A DNA stretch of 64,000 nucleotides, taken from GCA-2728135 sp002728135 (GTDB lineage: Bacteria > Pseudomonadota > Alphaproteobacteria > UBA828). The translations under genes and the position numbers were made by a program. Positions 35,669-43,893 of this stretch are shown here, piece by piece (within the stretch, counting starts at the first letter, position 1; each line of letters begins with the position of its first letter). Location: contig CAXEND010000008.1 of NCBI GenBank assembly GCA_963997635.1, forward strand, positions 1-64,000. The letters run 5' to 3'. Under the pieces are notes generated by a model, which was given only the letters and a program-made list of their open reading frames with translations, had not been told where the DNA came from and searched no databases.

Positions 35669-37066
35669 GTGAATATCGTAAATCCTCTCTCTGTATCTGG
35701 TGCAGAAGTATGGCCTCTTATAGAAGGGGGTAAAGGCATTGGTGTTAGTAATGGCAAGAGTGCTGGTGCTTGGGCAGCTGCTGGAGGTGTTGGAACATTT
35801 TCTGCTGTGAACGCAGATTCTTATGATAAAAATGGTAATCCCATTCCTCAAATTTATCATGCTAGGACTCGAAGAGATCGCCATGAAGAACTCGTACGTT
35901 ACGCCATAGAAGGAGGTGTAACGCAAGCCCGAATAGCCCACGAGATAGCTAGTGGAAATGGTCGTCTTCATATGAACGTGCTCTGGGAGATGGGTGGTTC
36001 GGAGAGAGTCTTGCATGGTATTTTAGAGCGAACCCGTGGACTAGTTCATGGAGTAACTTGTGGTGCTGGGATGCCCTATAAGATTGCTGAGATTGCTTCA
36101 CGTTACAACATTCATTATTACCCGATTGTTTCATCTGGAAGAGCATTTAATGCTTTATGGAGAAGAGCATACCATAGGGTAACGGAATGGCTTGGTGGTG
36201 TGGTTTATGAGGATCCATGGCGTGCAGGGGGGCATAATGGGTTATCAAATAGTGAGGACCCTAGCATACCAGAGGATCCCTATCCGCGAGTAATAGAACT
36301 TCGGCGTTTAATGAACAAATATGGATTAAATAGCACCCCTATAATTATGGCAGGTGGAGTATGGTGTTTAGATGATTGGTCAGATTGGATTAATAATTCT
36401 GAGATTGGGCCATTAGCATTCCAGTTTGGTACTAGGCCACTGATTACAAAAGAAAGTCCTATACCTGAAGTATGGAAACAAAAGCTAAGAACTTTGAAAG
36501 AGGGTGACATAAGGTTAAATAAATTTAGTCCTACAGGTTTTTATTCTTCAGCCGTTCGAAATCGGTTTATAGAAGAACTTCAGGAACGTGAACAAAGACA
36601 GGTAGCTTTTACAAGCGAACCAATTGGTGATCATAGTGAAAAGTGTAATTATGGAATGCGAGGAAGAACATATTATTTAACTCGGGGAGATAAGGTTCGT
36701 GTCGAACAATGGGTATTAGAGGGTTTTGATACTGCTCTCAAGACTCCTGATAGTACTTTGATTTTTGTAAATAAGGAAAAAGCAAAAGAAATCAGATTAG
36801 ATCAGGCAAATTGTATGGGGTGTTTGTCTCAATGTAGATTCAGTAATTGGGCTACAAACGAGAGGGCAACTACTGGTAAGAAGGCAGACCCAAGAAGTTA
36901 CTGTATCCAAAAAACCCTACAAGAAATTATCCATGGCGATGATGTTGAAGGACAATTAATGTTTTCTGGTCATGGTGCTTTTAGATTCTCCGATGATCCT
37001 TTTTACGCAAATGGATTTATACCAACAGTAAAAGAATTGGTAGATCGTCTTTTACTGGGTAAATAA
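35669..37066 (+). CDS. Nitronate monooxygenase-like flavoprotein with C-terminal cysteine motif
   Basis: The start is GTG 35669. The 465-residue protein matches the TIM-barrel nitronate monooxygenase/2-nitropropane dioxygenase family: a GKSAGAWAAAGGVGTFSAV N-terminal glycine block, HGVTCGAGMP, YPIVSSGRAF and TPIIMAGGVW, which would bind FMN phosphate, and FQFGTRPL. It oxidises nitronates or related compounds using FMN and oxygen; the physiological substrate is unknown. Cysteines at about residues 382, 385, 389 and 412 form a CX2CX3CX22C pattern absent from short family members. It stands alone between pnp and irr. Confidence 0.82.
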   Translation: MNIVNPLSVSGAEVWPLIEGGKGIGVSNGKSAGAWAAAGGVGTFSAVNADSYDKNGNPIPQIYHARTRRDRHEELVRYAIEGGVTQARIAHEIASGNGRLHMNVLWEMGGSERVLHGILERTRGLVHGVTCGAGMPYKIAEIASRYNIHYYPIVSSGRAFNALWRRAYHRVTEWLGGVVYEDPWRAGGHNGLSNSEDPSIPEDPYPRVIELRRLMNKYGLNSTPIIMAGGVWCLDDWSDWINNSEIGPLAFQFGTRPLITKESPIPEVWKQKLRTLKEGDIRLNKFSPTGFYSSAVRNRFIEELQEREQRQVAFTSEPIGDHSEKCNYGMRGRTYYLTRGDKVRVEQWVLEGFDTALKTPDSTLIFVNKEKAKEIRLDQANCMGCLSQCRFSNWATNERATTGKKADPRSYCIQKTLQEIIHGDDVEGQLMFSGHGAFRFSDDPFYANGFIPTVKELVDRLLLGK

Positions 37067-37138
37067 ATGAGATTTTATTTAGTTTCTATATTGAGTAATC
37101 TTACTTGGAATTTAAAGATAATCCCCTAGTATCTGAGT

Positions 37139-37585
37139 ATGAAGTATAATAAAAATCGAAAAAATAGAGAAAAGCTCGCAATTTCTCAAATACAATCAGC
37201 AGGAATGCGTCTTACACCCCAACGTTTGGCGCTTGCTAAAAGGCTTTTTTCAGGACCGGATAGGCACATAACTGCAGAAGAGCTACACTCAGAGTTGAAA
37301 TATGCAGATGTTAGAATTTCTTTAGCAACAGTTTATAACACTTTAAACAGATTTACTAATGCAGGTTTGTTGAGAGAATTTTTTGTTGATTCAAATCAAT
37401 CATATTTTGATACAAATACTGAGCCTCATCATCATTTTTTCTATGAGGAACTAGGGAAATTGGTAGATGTTCCAATTAACAATCTAAATATTGAATTTTT
37501 ACCTTCTCCACCCAAAGGCACTCAAGTGGATAGTGTGGAAGTTTTTATTAAACTTTCAAAAGTGGATAGCTCCAATAAAAAATAA
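37139..37585 (+). CDS. irr: Iron response regulator Irr (Fur family)
   Basis: The 148-residue protein is Fur-like but has Irr features: GMRLTPQRLALAKRLF, ISLATVYNTLNRFTNAGLL in the recognition helix, SYFDTNTEPHHHFFYE containing the HHH motif that binds haem in Irr, and a C-terminal IEFLPSPPKGTQVD block. Irr senses haem/iron status and controls haem synthesis and iron storage or uptake genes. The N-terminal haem regulatory motif (GCPWHD in Bradyrhizobium) is missing, as in many Irr proteins. An Irr-box-like palindrome lies 37 bp after its stop. Confidence 0.9.
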   Translation: MKYNKNRKNREKLAISQIQSAGMRLTPQRLALAKRLFSGPDRHITAEELHSELKYADVRISLATVYNTLNRFTNAGLLREFFVDSNQSYFDTNTEPHHHFFYEELGKLVDVPINNLNIEFLPSPPKGTQVDSVEVFIKLSKVDSSNKK

Positions 37586-37622
37586 TTAATTTATCATTAA
37601 ATTTTAATCCTGATATAAATTG

Positions 37623-37639
37623 TTTAGAATCATTCTAAA
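37623..37639. promoter_or_regulatory. Irr-box / iron control element palindrome
   Basis: TTTAGAA-TCA-TTCTAAA is a perfect palindrome with 7-bp arms and a 3-bp centre. It matches the Irr-box (ICE) consensus I recall for Alphaproteobacteria, TTTAGAA-N3-TTCTAAA. It lies immediately upstream of the -35 of the rubrerythrin promoter (37644), and irr is the adjacent upstream gene. Confidence 0.75.
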
Positions 37640-37643
37640 TGTA

Positions 37644-37672
37644 TTGACGCATTTGGTTAGCCTGCATATATA
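37644..37672 (+). promoter_or_regulatory. Promoter of the rubrerythrin operon
   Basis: TTGACG (37644-37649) and TATATA (37667-37672) are separated by exactly 17 bp, 5/6 at each hexamer. The Irr-box centre is about 48 bp upstream of the expected transcription start, a position compatible with either activation or repression. Confidence 0.7.
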
Positions 37673-37781
37673 GATACTGGGGTTAAAAAATGTTGTCATA
37701 GGCGAAATTATCGTACTAGCTCATGTGAAGAGCCTCATTTGTTTATTGATGATTATATTAGTTTGTAAGAGGGGAAAAAAT

Positions 37782-38201
37782 ATGCCATCATTACAAGGTT
37801 CACAAACAGAACAAAACCTAAAAGATGCTTTTGCTGGAGAGTCCCAAGCAAATCGTCGATACTTATATTTTGCCCGCAAGGCTGATGTAGAGGGTCACAA
37901 TGATGTATCTGCTGTATTTCGTTCCACCGCAGAAGGGGAAACTGGCCATGCACATGGGCATCTAGATTTTCTTCAAGAATCTGGAGACCCAGCAACTGGT
38001 TTGCCTATAGGTGAAACTAAAGAAAATCTAGCTGCAGCTGTTGCTGGTGAGACACATGAATATACAGATATGTATCCAGGAATGGCTAGAACAGCTAGAG
38101 ATGAAGGTTTTGAAGAGATTGCGGATTGGTTTGAAACATTAGCCAAAGCAGAAAAATCTCATGCTGGGAGATTCCAAAAGGCATTAGACGGGCTCGACTA
38201 A
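37782..38201 (+). CDS. Rubrerythrin, diiron domain only
   Basis: The ATG at 37782 follows GAGGGG at good spacing and gives 139 residues. Four helices carry the diiron ligands: AFAGESQANRRY, EGETGHAHGH, AVAGETHEYTDMYPG and AKAEKSHAGRF. The C-terminal rubredoxin domain of classical rubrerythrins is missing, so electrons must come from another protein; the Fe-S protein encoded next is the obvious candidate. It should reduce hydrogen peroxide in the cytoplasm. An Irr-box and a strong promoter precede it, and a terminator-like hairpin follows. Confidence 0.92.
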   Translation: MPSLQGSQTEQNLKDAFAGESQANRRYLYFARKADVEGHNDVSAVFRSTAEGETGHAHGHLDFLQESGDPATGLPIGETKENLAAAVAGETHEYTDMYPGMARTARDEGFEEIADWFETLAKAEKSHAGRFQKALDGLD

Positions 38202-38219
38202 GCAATTTATTAATAAATT

Positions 38220-38260
38220 AGCCCATCACTATTTTTATAAGTTTGTGGTGGGCTGGTTTT
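38220..38260 (+). terminator. Terminator or attenuator after rubrerythrin
   Basis: AGCCCATCAC (38220-38229) pairs with GTGGTGGGCT (38245-38254), ten pairs including one G-U, around a 15-nt loop, followed by GGTTTTA. It lies 18 bp past the rubrerythrin stop and 36 bp before the Fe-S gene, so it probably makes rubrerythrin mRNA more abundant than the distal genes. Confidence 0.65.
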
Positions 38261-38296
38261 ATTAACACTTAGCGTTGCAGATACTGGATTGATAAA

Positions 38297-39670
38297 ATGA
38301 GCGATGACATTGGTGCGCCCACTCGCCACCCCATTCCTTGGCACGAACCAGATTTTTATGACAAAGATAAACTAGACTCTGAATTGAGGCGTGTTTTTGA
38401 TATTTGTCATGGCTGCAGACGTTGTTTTAACCTTTGTGATAGTTTTCCGCGTCTATTTGATTTAGTTGACGAAGCAGAAGATATGGAATTAGAAGGAGTT
38501 GATTCCAAAGATTTTAAGAAGGTATCAGATGCGTGTACTTTATGTGATCTTTGTTTTATGACAATGTGTCCATATACGCCTCCACATGAATGGAATATAG
38601 ATTTTCCACATTTAATGTTACGTTATAGGGCAGTTGAAAAAAACGAAGGGAAAACTTTAACTTCTGCAAGTCCTAGAATTTCAGAAATAGACTCTAACGG
38701 ACGTCTTGCTCGATTTTTGGGTCCAATTATGAATTGGGCAATTGATAATCAAAATTCTTTTAGTAGATCTATTCTAGAAAAGTTTGCTGGGATTGACAGA
38801 AAAGCTACTTTACCAAAGTTTCAAAAGAAAACACTTGTATCTAAATCAAAAAAATCGGTTACAGAAGTTAATGTTGAAGCCCCTGCAAATGGTAGGAAGG
38901 CAGTATTGTATGCAACATGTTTTTCTAATTTTCATAATTCATCAATTGGTGAGTCTGCGTTAAAGGTTCTAAAATATAATGGTGTGGATGTAGAAGTAGT
39001 TTATCCTCGTTGTTGTGGTATGCCACAGCTTGAGCAAGGTGATATCAAAAGAGTTGCTGATAATGCTGCTAAAACTGCAAAGGAATTAGTGGAGTGGGTA
39101 GACAAAGGCTATGATGTAATAGCAGTGGTTCCAAGCTGTGCTCTAATGATTAAATTGGAGTGGCCATTAATAATCCCGAATGACCCTAATATTCTGAGGC
39201 TTGCAGAAAATAGTTATGATATTACTGAATATATTGTTGATATTTCCCGTAAGGAGGGACTTATTGATGGCCTAGACCCATTAGAAGGAGGAATTACTTT
39301 ACATATGGCTTGTCATGCCAGAGCACAAAATATGGGTAGAAAAGCTGCTGATATGCTAAAACTTGTTCCAGAAACTAACATAGACATTATTGAAAGGTGT
39401 TCAGGCCACGGTGGGTCAATAGGTGCTACTAAGGACTTTCATGATATTGCTATAAAAGTTGGGCGTCCTGTTGCGCGTCAAAGTACACAAAAAAATAATA
39501 AATATATAAGTTCGGAATGCCCGTTGGCATCAGCACATATATTAGAAGGTATGTCTATTTTGGCCGAAAAGGAAAAAATTGATAAATACGCAGGAGATAT
39601 AAAACCTTATGCCTATCATCCTATAGAACTTTTAGCTATAGCCTATGGCCTTGATAAGGCTAACATATAA
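38297..39670 (+). CDS. Heterodisulfide reductase-like (Fe-S) protein (GlpC/HdrD type)
   Basis: The 457-residue protein has two N-terminal ferredoxin-type [4Fe-4S] sites, cysteines 37/40/43/47 and 80/83/86/91, the latter ending in CP. The C-terminal half has two cysteine-rich CCG-type repeats: a normal PRCCGMPQLEQGD and a changed ERCSGHGGSIG, in which Ser replaces the second Cys. The architecture matches GlpC/HdrD-like electron carriers. It follows rubrerythrin and precedes DUF3501, a recurring three-gene set, and probably passes electrons to the rubredoxin-less rubrerythrin; that link is an inference. Confidence 0.85.
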   Translation: MSDDIGAPTRHPIPWHEPDFYDKDKLDSELRRVFDICHGCRRCFNLCDSFPRLFDLVDEAEDMELEGVDSKDFKKVSDACTLCDLCFMTMCPYTPPHEWNIDFPHLMLRYRAVEKNEGKTLTSASPRISEIDSNGRLARFLGPIMNWAIDNQNSFSRSILEKFAGIDRKATLPKFQKKTLVSKSKKSVTEVNVEAPANGRKAVLYATCFSNFHNSSIGESALKVLKYNGVDVEVVYPRCCGMPQLEQGDIKRVADNAAKTAKELVEWVDKGYDVIAVVPSCALMIKLEWPLIIPNDPNILRLAENSYDITEYIVDISRKEGLIDGLDPLEGGITLHMACHARAQNMGRKAADMLKLVPETNIDIIERCSGHGGSIGATKDFHDIAIKVGRPVARQSTQKNNKYISSECPLASAHILEGMSILAEKEKIDKYAGDIKPYAYHPIELLAIAYGLDKANI

Positions 39671-39700
39671 AAAATAAAAGTATAAGTGCGGTATCATACT

Positions 39701-40288
39701 ATGAAAAATGAAATATTAAGCTCTGATATAATGGAAATGGAAATCTATGGTAGGGAGCGTTCTGAACATAGGAAAAGAATTGCAGCGATAAAAAAATTAC
39801 GTCGCATTGAGGTTGGACCATTCACAACTTTTTATTTTGAGAATTATGACACAATGTGGATGCAGGTCCATGAAATGTTATTTGTTGAAAATGGTGGTAA
39901 AGATCAAATTCAGGGGGAATTAGATGCGTATAATCCACTAATTCCAAATGGTTTAGAGTTAGTTGCAACAATGATGCTTGAAATTGGCGATCCAGTCCGT
40001 AGAAGTCGAGAATTATTGAAATTGGGAGGTGTAGAAAATACAATAAATATTACAATCGGAGAAACTGTCATTGATGCTGTTCCAGTTGAGCCTGAGCAAA
40101 ACCGAACTACTCCAGACGGTAAAACATCTTCAGTACATTTTTTAAAGTTTAGTTTTGATCAATTACAAATAGAATTGTTTAGCCAGAAGGAGGCAAGAGC
40201 ATTACTCTCTGTTACACATCCAGCTTACGGGCATATGGCTGTAATGCCTGAAAAAACACGCATAGCCCTAATGAAAGATTTTGAATAA
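39701..40288 (+). CDS. DUF3501 family protein
   Basis: The ATG at 39701 gives 195 residues (the frame extends to a GTG at 39686). The family-type opening is RKRIAAIKKLRRIEVGPFTTFYFENYDTMWMQ, best located by its core RRIEVGPFTTFYFEN near residue 30; a C-terminal AYGHMAVMP block ends the domain. No catalytic motif or membrane segment is apparent. Function is unknown. It is the third gene after rubrerythrin and the Fe-S protein and is probably part of the same peroxide/iron response. Confidence 0.82.
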   Translation: MKNEILSSDIMEMEIYGRERSEHRKRIAAIKKLRRIEVGPFTTFYFENYDTMWMQVHEMLFVENGGKDQIQGELDAYNPLIPNGLELVATMMLEIGDPVRRSRELLKLGGVENTINITIGETVIDAVPVEPEQNRTTPDGKTSSVHFLKFSFDQLQIELFSQKEARALLSVTHPAYGHMAVMPEKTRIALMKDFE

Positions 40289-40325
40289 GTTGTCTATATT
40301 TAAAAAACTTTAAGTTTAAATGACT

Positions 40326-40835
40326 TTATTTAGTAAATGTTTCGTTAGCTCCTACACCCCAAAAATGTGGACGTTTTAGCCACCCTTTAATTCCCTTCAC
40401 TTCTATTTGACACCATTTATTATTACATTCTAACAAGTTGCCTAAAACTCCAGGTTCCAGAATTGCAGAAGTCCCACTGTTATCATCTGGTCTAAGGTGC
40501 AGGGTCCGATTTTTATTTATGACAATGATTGTTCTTTTATTTGAAATCAATGAATGCCAGACCCATCCTGTTGTCCCTTCATAGTCTCTAATTCTTCTCC
40601 ATTTATCAGATATACCAGTAATTTCTATTGGTAAACCACGTCTCTTATATACCCAAGAAATAGGAAAGTTTTGTTTGTGAGGTCCCACACGGAGATTTAC
40701 TTCATCCGCCTTTAGTGAGGCAAAACGTGGTAATAAATTGCTCTCACTTGCGTAAGATACAGAACTTAACATGCTGATTATGCTTATCAATAACAGCAAA
40801 TTCATAGTAAAATATTTTTTTTTGGTTAAAATCAT
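40326..40835 (-). CDS. Secreted bacterial SH3-like domain protein
   Basis: A signal peptide is evident (NLLLLISIISMLSSVSYAS); the start is ATG 40835 or the internal ATG at 40805. The mature part has two SH3b-like repeats: ADEVNLRVGPHKQNFPISWVY through TTGWVWHSLIS, then RTLHLRPDD through IKGWLKRP. Such domains bind cell-wall peptides or proteins. Proteins of this kind often lie next to a D-glycerate dehydrogenase in Alphaproteobacteria, and here the two are divergent across 191 bp. Confidence 0.8.
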   Translation of the reverse strand: MILTKKKYFTMNLLLLISIISMLSSVSYASESNLLPRFASLKADEVNLRVGPHKQNFPISWVYKRRGLPIEITGISDKWRRIRDYEGTTGWVWHSLISNKRTIIVINKNRTLHLRPDDNSGTSAILEPGVLGNLLECNNKWCQIEVKGIKGWLKRPHFWGVGANETFTK

Positions 40836-40891
40836 TGAGCCCCTAGTTTTAATATAAAATGTATTTTTCTATTTCTGGCAATTAAGCTTTA

Positions 40892-40906
40892 TATTATATA
40901 CCAATT
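40892..40906 (+). repeat. 15-bp intergenic repeat, copy 1
   Basis: TATTATATACCAATT occurs here and at 51124-51138, each about 90-120 bp upstream of a plus-strand gene. It is AT-rich and may be coincidence or a shared regulatory or dispersed element. Confidence 0.4.
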
Positions 40907-41026
40907 AGCTGACTTCAGCCCAGATTATCTGTATTCTTAAGCGTTTGTAAAAATAGAAATAAATAAATCTTACCAAGAGGTATTCAACTTGTATCAAGAG
41001 CTTTGTTTGGGCTAACAGGAGGATAA

Positions 41027-42013
41027 ATGCCCCAGATTGGAAAAAAAACACTAGTAATTGTTACTCGACGGCTACCAGAGGCCATTGAAGCACGTATGAT
41101 GGAGCTTTTTGATACACGATTGAATGAGGATGACCACGTATTTAGTCGAGCTGAACTACAAGATGCAATGGCGGAAGCTGAAGTGTTAGTGCCAACAGTT
41201 ACAGATAGAATCGACAGTGATCTTATTCAGAGTGCAGGAAAAAATTTAAAACTGATAGCCAGTTTTGGTACAGGAACAGATCATATAGACATTACTTCCG
41301 CTGAATCACAAAAAATTCTTGTAACAAACACACCTGGTGTTTTGACAGAGGATACTGCAGATATGACAATGGCCCTTATCTTGGCTGTGTCTAGACGACT
41401 AACGGAGGGTGAAAGAAAGATACGAGCAGGAAATTGGGAGGGATGGGCACCAAATGCTCTCCTTGGACAGAGAATATGGGGTAAAAGGCTAGGAATAGTT
41501 GGAATGGGTAGGATTGGTCAAGCAGTCGCTCGTCGTGCTCGCGGTTTTGGCTTAACAATACATTATCATAATAGGTATCGTCTTCCCGAAGGCTTTGAAA
41601 GCGAGCTAGGAGCCACATATTGGGAAAGCTTGGATCAAATGCTAGCTAGAATGGATTTTATTTCTATCCATTGCCCAAGTACACCTGCAACTTATCATTT
41701 ATTATCAGCCCGCCGTTTAAGACTTATCCAAAAAGGTGCTTATGTCATTAATACATCTCGAGGCCATGTAATTGATGAAGCAGAAATGACACGTTTACTT
41801 GAAAATGGAGATCTTGCAGGAGCTGGCCTAGATGTTTATGAACATGAACCTTTTATAAACCCAAAACTTTTATCATTTGAGAATACCGTTTTACTTCCAC
41901 ATATAGGTTCTGCAACTTTGGAAGGTCGTATTGATATGGGTGAAAAAGTGCTTATTAACATTCAAACATTTGTTGATGGCCATAGTCCACCAGATCGTGT
42001 TCTGCCTCATTGA
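41027..42013 (+). CDS. D-2-hydroxyacid dehydrogenase (glyoxylate/hydroxypyruvate reductase type)
   Basis: The 328-residue protein has the NAD-binding loop GIVGMGRIGQAVARRA near residue 157, NTSRGHVIDE with the substrate Arg near 240, the Glu of YEHEPF near 270 and the catalytic His in LPHIGSA near 290. It reduces glyoxylate or hydroxypyruvate with NAD(P)H; the precise substrate cannot be fixed. TAACAGGAGG directly precedes the ATG. The upstream region contains the 15-bp sequence repeated before dnaA (40892-40906). Confidence 0.9.
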   Translation: MPQIGKKTLVIVTRRLPEAIEARMMELFDTRLNEDDHVFSRAELQDAMAEAEVLVPTVTDRIDSDLIQSAGKNLKLIASFGTGTDHIDITSAESQKILVTNTPGVLTEDTADMTMALILAVSRRLTEGERKIRAGNWEGWAPNALLGQRIWGKRLGIVGMGRIGQAVARRARGFGLTIHYHNRYRLPEGFESELGATYWESLDQMLARMDFISIHCPSTPATYHLLSARRLRLIQKGAYVINTSRGHVIDEAEMTRLLENGDLAGAGLDVYEHEPFINPKLLSFENTVLLPHIGSATLEGRIDMGEKVLINIQTFVDGHSPPDRVLPH

Positions 42014-42042
42014 AAGGCTTTTTATCTCTTGTGATCATATTC

Positions 42043-42834
42043 CTAAATATGGAGGGAAAGGTTTTTAATTACTGAATTTTTGCTGCAAAGCTTACATGAT
42101 GGGTCTGGCTTTACCTTTACTGCTCTAAACATTGTACTTAGTGCATCATAGATTAAGAGCCTACCAGACAATCCGTTCCCAATTTCTAATAGTTCTTTAA
42201 TGATTTCCACTGCTTGGAGAGACCCTATTGTACCTGCTATAGCACCAAGAACTCCACCTTCAGCACAAGAAGGAATAATATTCGGAGGGGGTGGTTCTGG
42301 GTGAATGCATCTGTAACAAGGATTGGAAGTGCCTTGAAATGCTTTGAAGGTTGATAGCTGACCGTCAAAACGCAATATTGCACCAGAAACAAGAATTTTT
42401 TTCATAAGATAGCATGCATCGTTTATCAAAAAACGAGTATCAAAATTGTCGCTACCATCTGCAATAATATCATAATCGTTGAATATCTCTTCAATATTTT
42501 TTGCTGTTAGTCGAATTGTATATGGTATTAATTTTACATCTGGGTTTAATTTTTCTATTCTGCCTACGGCACTTTTAGTTTTGTAATCACTAATGGAGTT
42601 CTCATCGTGGATAATTTGCCTTTGAAGGTTTGAGAGTGCTACTCGATCGTCATCTATTATTCCTAAAGTTCCAACTCCAGCGGCAGCTAAATATAATAAT
42701 ATAGGTGACCCCAAGCCACCTGCTCCCACAACTAAAACCTTTGAATTCAGAAGTTTATTCTGCCCTTTCCCGCCAATCTCATCTAGAATAAGGTGACGTG
42801 CGTAGCGTTCAATTTGATTTTCGTCGAAGGTCAT
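42043..42834 (-). CDS. moeB: MoeB/ThiF-family E1-like adenylyltransferase
   Basis: The 263-residue protein has the E1-like ATP motif GAGGLGSPILLYLAAAGVG near residue 35, LQRQIIHDE with R-x-x-R-type ATP contacts, DGSDNFDTR near 127 and zinc-binding pairs CYRC near 173 and CKLC near 250. It adenylates the C-terminal Gly-Gly of a sulfur carrier such as MoaD or ThiS. It lies next to cysK and an Rrf2 regulator, so a role in cysteine or sulfur-carrier metabolism rather than molybdopterin alone is possible. Confidence 0.87.
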   Translation of the reverse strand: MTFDENQIERYARHLILDEIGGKGQNKLLNSKVLVVGAGGLGSPILLYLAAAGVGTLGIIDDDRVALSNLQRQIIHDENSISDYKTKSAVGRIEKLNPDVKLIPYTIRLTAKNIEEIFNDYDIIADGSDNFDTRFLINDACYLMKKILVSGAILRFDGQLSTFKAFQGTSNPCYRCIHPEPPPPNIIPSCAEGGVLGAIAGTIGSLQAVEIIKELLEIGNGLSGRLLIYDALSTMFRAVKVKPDPSCKLCSKNSVIKNLSLHI

Positions 42835-42864
42835 AAGTAAATCTTTTTTGCATGTTTATAGAAA

Positions 42865-43845
42865 CTAAAAACTTTTGAATAGATCTGTAGATAGATAGCG
42901 TTCGGCAAAAGAGGGGACTATTACTAAAATTCTTTTGTTTTCCATATTAATTCGACTGCCTATTTCTAATGCAGCAGCTATTGCTGCACCTGAGGAAATA
43001 CCCACTGGTATTCCCTCATATTTGGCTACTTTTCTTGCAGTTTCGAAAGCGTTTTCATTTGCAATTGAAATATTCTCGTCAATAAGATCTGTATCAAGAA
43101 TTTCTGGCAAAAAACCAGGTCCAATGCCCTGTATTTTGTGAGGGCCCGGTAAACCCCCAGATAATACAGAACTATCTTCCGGTTCAACGGCTATGACTTT
43201 CAGCCTATTGATACGAGGCTTAAGAATTTGTGAACAACCAGTGATTGTACCTCCAGTCCCGACCCCAGCAACAAGCATATCAATTTCTCCTCCAGTATCT
43301 TCCCATATTTCTTCTGCTGTAGTCAAAGCATGTACTTCTGGGTTCGCTGGGTTTTGAAACTGCTGTAACATTACTGAGTTTGGCAATGTCTTTATCAGTT
43401 TCTCGGCTTTTTCAATTGCTCCCTTCATACCTTTTTTAGCAGGAGTTAATTCAAGTTCTGCACCTAGAAGAATTAATAATTTTTTACGCTCTTCAGACAT
43501 GCTTTCTGGCATAGTCAGAATTAATCTGTAGCCTTTTGCTGCAGCAACAAAGGCTAAGGCTATCCCAGTATTACCCGATGTGGGTTCAACTAAAATAGAC
43601 TTTCCAGGTTTTAACTTTCCATTTTTTTCTGCTGCCTCAATCATTGACTGTCCAATTCGATCTTTAACAGAAGCTAGAGGGTTAAAGAACTCAAGTTTAC
43701 ACAAAATTTGAGCCTTACACTTGGCCATCCGTGGCAATTTATGTAATCTAACTATTGGTGTATTGCCTATTGTATCAATAATTGAGTCGTATATTTTAGG
43801 TGAATTTTTTGGATTATTAATTTTTATATTTTTCTTTCCAGCCAT
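42865..43845 (-). CDS. cysK: Cysteine synthase (O-acetylserine sulfhydrylase)
   Basis: CysK makes cysteine from O-acetylserine and sulfide. The 326-residue PLP protein has the lysine motif PLASVKDRIG near residue 56, PTSGNTGIALA near 88 and the phosphate loop GTGGTITG near 198. TIGNTPIVRL near the N-terminus is typical. It lies between an Rrf2 regulator (48 bp upstream) and moeB (30 bp downstream), probably one unit. Confidence 0.94.
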   Translation of the reverse strand: MAGKKNIKINNPKNSPKIYDSIIDTIGNTPIVRLHKLPRMAKCKAQILCKLEFFNPLASVKDRIGQSMIEAAEKNGKLKPGKSILVEPTSGNTGIALAFVAAAKGYRLILTMPESMSEERKKLLILLGAELELTPAKKGMKGAIEKAEKLIKTLPNSVMLQQFQNPANPEVHALTTAEEIWEDTGGEIDMLVAGVGTGGTITGCSQILKPRINRLKVIAVEPEDSSVLSGGLPGPHKIQGIGPGFLPEILDTDLIDENISIANENAFETARKVAKYEGIPVGISSGAAIAAALEIGSRINMENKRILVIVPSFAERYLSTDLFKSF

Positions 43846-43893
43846 TTAACTAACTCCGTGCATTTAAACTCTCTTGAATGAAACTTAATTTAC

